A DNA stretch of 11,628 nt from Syntrophomonadaceae bacterium (GTDB lineage: Bacteria > Bacillota > Dethiobacteria > DTU022). This document shows positions 6,625-11,628 of this stretch, in pieces. Position 1 is the first letter of the stretch; each line of letters begins with the position of its first letter. The stretch lies in assembly GCA_003553305.1 (NCBI GenBank), contig PWEB01000206.1, positions 1 to 11,628 on the forward strand, given 5' to 3'. Both the position numbers and the translations under genes were made by a program. The notes beneath the pieces are model-generated. The model saw only the letters and a program-made list of their open reading frames with translations, ran no database searches and had not been told where the DNA came from.

Positions 6625-7473
6625 TTGTCTAAAAAAAATGTATTAGATTTAATCAGGATGAAAAAAGAGGGCGATAAAGTTGCCTGGGTTACCGCATATG
6701 ATTTCCCCATGGCGATGTTCGCCGAGCAGGCCGAAATGGATATGATCCTGGTTGGTGATTCGATGGGTATGGTCCTTCTTGGTTATAATGATACTATTCC
6801 CGTGACCATGGAAGATTGCCTGGCCCACTGCCGGGCAGTCCGCCGAGGGGCACCTAACACCTGGATTGTTGGTGACATGCCTTTTGGTTCTTACCAGATA
6901 AGTGATGAAGATGCAGTTAAAAATGCGATCCGCTTTTTAAAGGAAGCCAGCATGGATTGCATTAAATTAGAAGGCGGAGTGCGGGTGGCCAGCCGAATTA
7001 AAGCGATCAATGATGCCGGTGTGCTGGTCATGGGCCACATCGGGCTAACCCCGCAAAGTGCTGGTCAGTTGGGCGGTTTCAGGGCAACTGGCCGGGATGT
7101 AAAAACAGCCAGAAATTTGATTGAAGATGCACTTGCTGTGCAGGAAGCGGGCGCTTTTTCAATTCTTGTTGAGGCAGTAGCGCCTGAATTAACCGAGTTT
7201 TTGACTGAAAAGTTGGATATTCCTGTTTACTCGATTGGCGCAGGAGTGAAGTGTGATGGACAACTGCTGATTTGTGGTGATATGCTGGGCCAATTCCAGG
7301 CCTTTACCCCAAAATTTGTTAAGGTTTATGCAAACATTGCTGAGAACAGTGTTAATGCTTTTAAACAGTACGTTTCAGAAGTCAAAAATGAAGAGTTCCC
7401 GACCGACGATCATGTTTATCCACGTAAAGACAGCCTGGAAGATTTCCAGAAGTTATTTGAAGAGTACAGGTAA
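6625..7473 (+). CDS. Ketopantoate hydroxymethyltransferase (PanB)-family protein in a catabolic operon
   Basis: PanB transfers a hydroxymethyl group from methylene-tetrahydrofolate to 3-methyl-2-oxobutanoate, the first step to pantothenate. This 282-residue homologue keeps the (beta/alpha)8 motifs: TAYD (23-26), LVGDSMGMVLLGY (42-54) with metal-ligand Asp45, RRGAPN (73-78), VGDMPFGSY (82-90) with Asp84, IKLEGG (113-118) with Lys114 and Glu116, GHIGLTPQS (137-145) and the catalytic Glu183 in LVEAVAPEL. Key residues are retained, so aldol-type chemistry on a 2-oxo acid is likely. The C-terminal half departs from standard PanB: the usual DGQILV region reads DGQLLICGDML. It lies 86 bases after the DoeA-like gene and 65 before the next, with no panC or panD in the window. 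A true pantothenate role is possible, but the setting suggests a paralogue acting on a catabolic 2-oxo acid. Start chosen from the ribosome binding site. Confidence 0.85.
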   Translation: MSKKNVLDLIRMKKEGDKVAWVTAYDFPMAMFAEQAEMDMILVGDSMGMVLLGYNDTIPVTMEDCLAHCRAVRRGAPNTWIVGDMPFGSYQISDEDAVKNAIRFLKEASMDCIKLEGGVRVASRIKAINDAGVLVMGHIGLTPQSAGQLGGFRATGRDVKTARNLIEDALAVQEAGAFSILVEAVAPELTEFLTEKLDIPVYSIGAGVKCDGQLLICGDMLGQFQAFTPKFVKVYANIAENSVNAFKQYVSEVKNEEFPTDDHVYPRKDSLEDFQKLFEEYR

Positions 7474-7538
7474 AAATTATTGGGTATGCAGTGGGTGCCT
7501 TTTGAATTTAAAGAAATATACTTTGGAGGTTTATTAAA

Positions 7539-8477
7539 TTGTCTATCGAAAAGATTGAACAGTATATAAATGAGAAAACCAATTTCCCTTTGCGGGATCG
7601 CTATGATTTGCCGACATCGAAGCATGTTTTTCCTGACGGATCACATTATCGTATCGAGATTGCCGGGATGGAAACTATTAAAAACCTGGAAATAATGACT
7701 AAGGAAGCAGAAAAAAGAAAAGTCCCGGTTCACCGAGTAATTTCTACGGTTAAAGGCGCGGCTCTGATGGATATGGGAGAACTAAAGGAATATGCACAAT
7801 TTGCTGCTGATAATAAATATGAGGTAATTATTAATCCGATCCCCAGTAGAGGTTGGGATAGCGGTCGGCAGTTTACTACTCCGGAAGGTTATGTTTCAGG
7901 CATGCGGCTCAGGGGAAGTGATAAAGTATATGAATGGCTAAAGGAGTTTGACCGCTGCCTGGAAGCAGGAATTCGTGGTTTTCTGATTACAGATGAAGGC
8001 ATATTGGATTTAGTCTCGAAGATGAGAGCAGATGGGGTTTTCCCGGCTGACGTGAAATTCAAGGTGTCTGTATTTGCAGGCCACGGTAGTCCGTATGGTG
8101 GTAAGCTGCTCGAAGATATGGGGGCGGACAGTTTTAATCCATTAGGCGACCTGACTCTGCCCATGTTGGCTTCAATCAGAAGCACGGTCAAATTGCCTCT
8201 GGACGTTTACGTCAGCCTTGTCGAGTCAATGGGTGGTTTCCAGCGTTTTCATGAGTGTGGAGATATTGCCCGAATCTGTGCACCGGTATACTTTAAGATT
8301 GAACCAGGGCGTTCCGAAGCAGAGATGTATAACGCCTGGGTAGACGACGGACTACTTAACCACCTTGCTGCGCACCGTGTGAAGATTGCCCAGATTTGCA
8401 TGGAGTGGGTGGAACGTTCCGGATTAGACCTGGTCATGAAAGCCGGTGGAGAGGATCTCTCTCTTCCCAAGCCCTAA
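7539..8477 (+). CDS. Uncharacterised TIM-barrel-like protein, possibly U32-peptidase-related
   Basis: I cannot assign a function to this 312-residue soluble protein. It has no signal peptide or membrane segment. Hydrophobic strands alternate with helices: HRVIST (65-70), EVIINPIPSRG (94-104), GIRGFLITDEGI (143-154), FKVSVFAGHGSP (173-184), ADSFNPLGDLTLPMLASIR (195-213) and PLDVYVSLVESMGG (219-232), then CAPVYFKIEPG (248-258). This suits a (beta/alpha)8 barrel. The layout recalls proteins annotated as U32 family peptidases, but I see no motif that proves peptidase activity. The DEG, HGSP and ARICAPVYFKIEPG segments are candidate active-site loops. The start is TTG 7539, with GGAGG at 7525-7529 placed 9 bases upstream. 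It directly follows the PanB-like gene and is the last gene before a candidate terminator, so the two may act in succession. Confidence 0.8.
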   Translation: MSIEKIEQYINEKTNFPLRDRYDLPTSKHVFPDGSHYRIEIAGMETIKNLEIMTKEAEKRKVPVHRVISTVKGAALMDMGELKEYAQFAADNKYEVIINPIPSRGWDSGRQFTTPEGYVSGMRLRGSDKVYEWLKEFDRCLEAGIRGFLITDEGILDLVSKMRADGVFPADVKFKVSVFAGHGSPYGGKLLEDMGADSFNPLGDLTLPMLASIRSTVKLPLDVYVSLVESMGGFQRFHECGDIARICAPVYFKIEPGRSEAEMYNAWVDDGLLNHLAAHRVKIAQICMEWVERSGLDLVMKAGGEDLSLPKP

Positions 8478-8479
8478 CG

Positions 8480-8528
8480 GAGCATAGGAAAAGTTTTGTT
8501 TTCTCCTATGTTCAAATAGCTTTTTTTT
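8480..8528 (+). terminator. Candidate terminator at the end of the main operon
   Basis: GAGCATAGGA (8480-8489) pairs with TCCTATGTTC (8504-8513), with one G-T wobble and an optional AAA/TTT extension inside. An eight-T tract at 8521-8528 follows after a 7-base gap. The gap makes it weaker than a classic terminator, but its place 2 bases after the last stop codon fits. Confidence 0.5.
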
Positions 8529-8574
8529 CAATGGGCAATTTAAATCCGGCAATATATAGAGTTAGACCAGAATA

Positions 8575-8607
8575 ATGCAGTGGGGGAGAGATTATCCCCC
8601 ACTGCAT
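8575..8607 (+). promoter_or_regulatory. Perfect 13-bp hairpin in the leader of the dehydrogenase gene
   Basis: ATGCAGTGGGGGA (8575-8587) is the exact reverse complement of TCCCCCACTGCAT (8595-8607), with the 7-base loop GAGATTA. No T run follows, so it is not a standard terminator. It ends 41 bases before the ATG at 8649 and could act as an mRNA-stabilising or regulatory leader structure, or as a palindromic protein-binding site. Confidence 0.75.
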
Positions 8608-8633
8608 GTTTGGGCTATGCAAATAAATTAATG

Positions 8634-8639
8634 AAAGGA
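8634..8639 (+). promoter_or_regulatory. Ribosome binding site deciding the dehydrogenase start
   Basis: AAAGGA lies 9 bases before ATG 8649. A longer reading from GTG 8580 would place codons inside the 13-bp hairpin and adds a segment unlike the family, so it is rejected. Confidence 0.75.
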
Positions 8640-8648
8640 CGGGATACT

Positions 8649-9884
8649 ATGGGTGATAATCCACTGAGCACTGCTCTTCATTCCTTGCGGCAGGCTGCAG
8701 AGCTCGCTGATCTTGATCCGAAAGTAATAGAATTATTAAGCGTTCCTAAGCGTACCATGGAGTTCACTTTTCCAATGCGCATGGACGATGGAAACGTGAG
8801 GATATTTACAGCTTACCGGGTTCACTGGTGTGATGCCCTGGGTGGTTTTAAAGATGGAACAAGGTTTACTGAAAACCTAACCCTTGATGAATTAAAAGCA
8901 CTGGCTTTATGGATGACCGTCAAGCATGGAGTTGGGGGCATTCCGGCTGGCGGCGGGAAAGGTGGAGTGATCGTCAACCCCGAGGAACTTAGTGAGTGGG
9001 AGTTAGAAAGGTTGTCCCGAAGTTTTATGCGTCATCTCCCGATGAAGGGGGCCTGGGTTGATGTGCCCGGTGCCGATATCGGGACCAGCGAAAAGACCCA
9101 GGCCTGGATGCTTGATGAATATGAATCAATCGTTGGTTTTCACAGCCCGGCAGCGATAAATGATAAGCCCACTGAAGTAAGCGGCACATATGGAACTGAT
9201 GAAGCTACTGGTTTAGGTGTTTATTTCGTATTTGAACAAGCGGTTAAGGACTTTGGTTTTGCAAATGACTGCAGTGTGGTGGTGCAGGGTTTTGGTAAGG
9301 TAGGGTCAGTTCTAGCCAGAAAGCTTACTGAAGGCGGCTATAAAGTGCTTGCTGTCAGCGATGTTTATGGCGGTATATATTCAGCAGACGGAATAGACTG
9401 TGTAAAATTAAACGAATACTTTTTGAAAACAGGCTCAGTGGTTGATTATCCAGGCACCGATCCGATAGATAACAAAAATTTACTGGAGATGGAAGTTGAT
9501 GTCTTAATTCCTGCTGCAGTACAAAGCGTCATACACGATCAAAATGCTTCACAAATTAAAGCAAAAATGATTGTTGAAGCGGCTAATGGTCCGGTTACCC
9601 CGGCAGCAGAAGAAGAACTCCGGAAAAAGAATGTCCCGGTGGTTCCGGATGTGGCAGCTAACGTTGGCGGAGCTATCGTCTGTCATTTTGAGAGGATTCA
9701 GGGCCTTACCGACGAATACTGGGACCTTGAAAGAGTCAGAAGCCAGTTAAAGGAATGGATAACCAGGGCTTATGATCAGATGACGGCTACAGCTAAGGAA
9801 AAGAATAGTTCTTTACGTATGGCGGCCTGGATGAATGCCCTGCGGAAAATTGAAGCTTCGGCTAAAAAACGGGGCTGGGTTTAG
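8649..9884 (+). CDS. Glutamate dehydrogenase family (Glu/Leu/Phe/Val dehydrogenase)
   Basis: This 411-residue enzyme of the hexameric glutamate dehydrogenase family oxidatively deaminates an amino acid to its 2-oxo acid with NAD(P), or runs in reverse. Visible residues are Lys68 in GGFKDGTRF, Lys92 in MTVKHGV, the catalytic Lys104 in AGGGKGGV, Asp143 in PGADIGT, and the Rossmann glycine motif VVQGFGKVGS (211-220). DVAANVGGA (about 336-344) is the usual late conserved segment. Lys68 occupies the position that contacts the side-chain carboxylate in glutamate dehydrogenases and is lost in leucine dehydrogenases, favouring glutamate. The GGFKDGTRF wording is divergent from the common GPxKGGxRF, so another substrate such as diaminobutyrate cannot be ruled out. 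The gene has its own 171-base leader with two hairpins and is probably a separate or attenuated unit. With the upstream cluster it could recycle glutamate formed by transamination. Confidence 0.92.
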   Translation: MGDNPLSTALHSLRQAAELADLDPKVIELLSVPKRTMEFTFPMRMDDGNVRIFTAYRVHWCDALGGFKDGTRFTENLTLDELKALALWMTVKHGVGGIPAGGGKGGVIVNPEELSEWELERLSRSFMRHLPMKGAWVDVPGADIGTSEKTQAWMLDEYESIVGFHSPAAINDKPTEVSGTYGTDEATGLGVYFVFEQAVKDFGFANDCSVVVQGFGKVGSVLARKLTEGGYKVLAVSDVYGGIYSADGIDCVKLNEYFLKTGSVVDYPGTDPIDNKNLLEMEVDVLIPAAVQSVIHDQNASQIKAKMIVEAANGPVTPAAEEELRKKNVPVVPDVAANVGGAIVCHFERIQGLTDEYWDLERVRSQLKEWITRAYDQMTATAKEKNSSLRMAAWMNALRKIEASAKKRGWV

Positions 9885-9920
9885 TAAGAGTTTCCTATTG
9901 CAGTGCTTTATGCTTATGAA

Positions 9921-9954
9921 GGCCCTGGCCAGCAAGATAGCTTTGACCAGGGCC
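9921..9954 (+). terminator. Hairpin after the dehydrogenase gene, possible terminator
   Basis: GGCCCTGG (9921-9928) pairs perfectly with CCAGGGCC (9947-9954). It lies 37 bases after the stop codon. No T run follows on either strand, so it may be a weak terminator or a 3'-end protective structure. Confidence 0.45.
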
Positions 9955-9962
9955 AATAATCT

Positions 9963-10135
9963 TATAATGCATCTTTAAGTTCCAGTTCTTTTGAGAAGTA
10001 ATTGTAACCGCTAAGGGCATTTATTTCTTCCGGATGATTGGCTAGAAAGGATATTGACCGCAGCCCTATCTCTAAATAAGCTTGACCGTGTTTATCAGTT
10101 ATGCTTAAATAAATGGTACAACTTAGATTAGATTT
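9963..10135 (-). pseudogene. Possible 3' remnant of an unknown minus-strand gene
   Basis: Reading the minus strand leftward, about 57 codons are open and end with TAA near 9963. The peptide, ending in FSKELELKDAL and containing TDKHGQAYLEIGLRS, has a protein-like composition that I do not recognise. There is no ATG, GTG or TTG in frame, and the frame closes at a TGA inside the tRNA gene, so it is at best the tail of a lost gene. The same stretch carries the likely tRNA promoter. A chance open frame is a real possibility. Confidence 0.3.
10082..10110 (+). promoter_or_regulatory. Promoter of the tRNA gene
   Basis: TTGACC (10082-10087) and TTAAAT (10105-10110) are 17 bases apart, and a TGC just before the -10 box gives an extended -10 element. 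Transcription would start near 10117, about 23 bases before the mature tRNA end, the usual distance for a tRNA leader. Confidence 0.6.
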
Positions 10136-10139
10136 ACGT

Positions 10140-10217
10140 GCGCCCGTAGCTCAGCCCGGATAGAGTAACTGACTTCGAATCAGCTGGCCGCAGGTTCGAA
10201 TCCTGCCGGGCGCACCA
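10140..10217 (+). tRNA. tRNA-Arg, anticodon UCG
   Basis: The acceptor stem GCGCCCG (10140-10146) pairs with CGGGCGC (10207-10213), followed by A and an encoded CCA (10215-10217). The D stem is GCTC/GAGT, the anticodon arm is ACTGA-CTTCGAA-TCAGC with anticodon TCG and one A-C mismatch at its base, and the T arm is GCAGG-TTCGAAT-CCTGC. It reads CGA, and probably other CGN, arginine codons. A strong terminator follows 3 bases later, so it is a single-gene transcript. Confidence 0.96.
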
Positions 10218-10219
10218 AC

Positions 10220-10260
10220 AAAAAAAGTTTGGAACCAGAATGATGTTCCAAACTTTTTTT
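10220..10260. terminator. Strong bidirectional terminator after the tRNA
   Basis: A perfect 16-bp stem pairs 10220-10235 (seven A then GTTTGGAAC) with 10245-10260 (GTTCCAAAC then seven T) around a 9-base loop. The A and T tracts make it functional for transcription from either side. Confidence 0.93.
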
Positions 10261-10285
10261 ATGGCCAGATATTCCTGATATCCTA

Positions 10286-10291
10286 TATAAT
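10286..10291 (+). promoter_or_regulatory. -10 box candidate for the downstream gene
   Basis: An exact TATAAT lies 36 bases before the ATG at 10328, just after the tRNA terminator. I find no convincing -35 box at 16-18 bases upstream. Confidence 0.4.
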
Positions 10292-10327
10292 AGAAGTAAT
10301 CAAACGCCTGTATGGGGGCAGATAAGT

Positions 10328-11628
10328 ATGTGGGAACCCAATTACGGAGAAGACAAGATATTTGCCGGCCCCGAAGTAACCACAAAAGGTTTAAAGGCGG
10401 GGACAACCAGCAGGGTGCCGCCTCATCTTTTTGCTGTGCTGATGCTGGGCATTGTTTCCCAGGTTGGCCAGGTCTTGCTTTTGCGGGAATTGTTAATGGT
10501 CTTCCATGGTAATGAACTCTCGATCGGAATTATCCTGGCTTCCTGGATGGTCTGGGTTGGTGTGGGCAGCCGCCTGGGAGTTGTATTTATAGAAAAAATA
10601 AACCGTCCTTTATCCTTGCTTATGAGCAGTGCGGTGGGTCTCTTGCTGGTCCTTCCAGCAACTATCATGCTGATCCGTTTCCTGCGCGGGGTTTTTGAAA
10701 TTCCTCCCGGGGCTTACCTGTCCCTGGTTGATATGGCCAGCTCCTGTTTTTTGGTAATGGCTCCGGCCTGCCTGTTATTGGGAGCTCAGTTTGTTTTCCT
10801 GGCAAGGGTTTGGCGCGATATTGATCAGAGTGTGGATAGCTCTGGAGCTGGCAAGACTTATATTTGTGAAGCGGCAGGGAATATGCTCGGCGGCCTCTTA
10901 TTTACTTTTCTTTTGGTTCATTACCTGAATGCTTTTCAAATTGCCTGCCTGGTTGGTATGTTTATGCTTGCTGCTGCCTGGTATTCCATGCGCAGGATTC
11001 ACTGCGCAGGCTTTTTCCCATCCCATTGGAGTTTTACAATAATTACGCTACTCATATTATATTTTATAGTATTCCCCTTTCTCGAAGATTTAGATCAGTG
11101 GGCTTACCGGATGCAGTGGCAATACTTCATGCCTGATCATGAACTTGTTGAAACCAGGCAATCTGAGCATGGCGCAATTTCTGTAGTCCGACGTGCAGAT
11201 CAGTATACTTTTTTTCAAAGCGGTCACCTGATTTTCAGTACAGCCGGTCCGAAGGCCGTTGCACCCGGTTTTGAAGAGCAGGAAGCGGTGGAACTGGCTC
11301 ATCTGGCTATGGTTCAGCATAAGCAGCCTGAACGGGTCTTGTTGATTGGTGGAGGCTTACGCGGCCTTCTCAGCGAGATAGTCAAACATCCAGTGGAGGC
11401 AGTTGATTATATCGAACTTGATGAGGCTCTTACTGATGCGGCCCGGCCCTATATTACCTCTGCTACCCTGGAGGCCCTCGACGACCCGCGGGTCAGCCTG
11501 ATCCATACTGATGGCAGACTCTTTGTTAAAACAGCCGGCGAGCAGTATGATATGATTATTGTTGATATTCCCGACCCGGCTACAGCCGTGCTGAACCGCT
11601 ACTATACCAGGGAATTCTTTAGCGAAGC
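10328..11628 (+). CDS. Membrane-anchored spermidine-synthase-like protein (3' end outside window)
   Basis: The frame is open for 433 codons to the window edge, so the C-terminus is missing. After a polar N-terminus of about 30 residues come hydrophobic segments at about 33-52, 64-84, 97-115, 131-159, 182-201, 203-220 and 235-252. The opening SQVGQVLLLRELLMVFHGNE resembles the membrane half of fused transporter/spermidine-synthase proteins. From about 270 on the chain is soluble and contains an S-adenosylmethionine-type Rossmann domain: VLLIGGGLRG (337-346), YIELDEAL (361-368), DGRLFVK (395-401) and YDMIIVDIPDP (407-417). Polyamine synthases transfer an aminopropyl group from decarboxylated S-adenosylmethionine; whether this membrane form does so is unknown. 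The start is uncertain because only a loose GGGGG at 10314-10318 precedes the ATG. The gene appears to be independently transcribed and unrelated to the upstream pathway. Confidence 0.85.
   Translation, partial: MWEPNYGEDKIFAGPEVTTKGLKAGTTSRVPPHLFAVLMLGIVSQVGQVLLLRELLMVFHGNELSIGIILASWMVWVGVGSRLGVVFIEKINRPLSLLMSSAVGLLLVLPATIMLIRFLRGVFEIPPGAYLSLVDMASSCFLVMAPACLLLGAQFVFLARVWRDIDQSVDSSGAGKTYICEAAGNMLGGLLFTFLLVHYLNAFQIACLVGMFMLAAAWYSMRRIHCAGFFPSHWSFTIITLLILYFIVFPFLEDLDQWAYRMQWQYFMPDHELVETRQSEHGAISVVRRADQYTFFQSGHLIFSTAGPKAVAPGFEEQEAVELAHLAMVQHKQPERVLLIGGGLRGLLSEIVKHPVEAVDYIELDEALTDAARPYITSATLEALDDPRVSLIHTDGRLFVKTAGEQYDMIIVDIPDPATAVLNRYYTREFFSE

Noticed and set aside
8580..8648. Upstream GTG extension of the glutamate dehydrogenase gene
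   Set aside because: The extension would translate the 13-bp hairpin, lacks a ribosome binding site, and adds residues not expected in the family; ATG 8649 has a good site.
10134..10406. Minus-strand 90-codon frame containing RQDSNLRPADSKS
   Set aside because: This is the well-known spurious peptide obtained by translating the reverse strand of a tRNA gene. It covers the tRNA-Arg gene and its terminator.
10312..10512. 66-codon plus-strand frame starting MGADKYVGTQ
   Set aside because: It overlaps the spermidine-synthase-like gene in another frame and shows no protein-like features; the longer frame from 10328 has clear family motifs.
1..11628. CRISPR arrays, insertion sequences or phage genes
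   Set aside because: I saw no spaced repeats, transposase motifs or phage-type proteins anywhere in the window.

Overview
The window looks like chromosomal DNA of a Gram-positive, probably anaerobic Clostridia-type Firmicute. The reasons are moderate-to-low GC, strong AGGAGG-type ribosome binding sites, frequent TTG and GTG starts, a lipoprotein solute-binding protein, and intrinsic terminators. The very acidic secreted binding protein and the probable ectoine genes would suit a bacterium from a saline or alkaline habitat. The taxonomic call is an inference; no marker gene here fixes it.

Positions 1-193 are an AT-rich leader with a weak promoter candidate. Positions 194-8477 hold eight same-strand genes with short gaps: an M20 amidohydrolase, the three parts of a TRAP transporter (binding lipoprotein, small permease, large permease), an Asp/Glu-racemase-family protein, an M24-fold protein closely resembling ectoine hydrolase (DoeA/EutD), a PanB-like ketopantoate hydroxymethyltransferase homologue, and a TIM-barrel-like protein whose function I do not know. 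A strong intrinsic terminator lies between the binding-protein gene and the permease genes. A weaker hairpin with a T tract follows the last gene.

A 171-base leader with a perfect 13-bp hairpin precedes a glutamate-dehydrogenase-family gene (8649-9884). After that come a gap with a hairpin and a possible minus-strand gene remnant, a tRNA-Arg(UCG) gene with its own promoter and a strong bidirectional terminator, and the start of a membrane-anchored spermidine-synthase-like gene that runs off the right edge.

The most coherent reading is an ectoine scavenging and degradation locus. The TRAP system, whose binding protein resembles TeaA/UehA, would import ectoine. The DoeA-like hydrolase would open the ring to N-acetyl-2,4-diaminobutyrate, the M20 enzyme could remove the acetyl group in place of DoeB/EutE, and the dehydrogenase could link amino nitrogen to 2-oxoglutarate/glutamate. 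The usual later genes (doeB, doeC, doeD) are absent. In their place are a PanB-like aldolase-type enzyme and an unassigned TIM-barrel protein, so the cluster may encode an undescribed variant of the pathway. Ectoine as substrate rests on remembered family resemblance, not on a database search.
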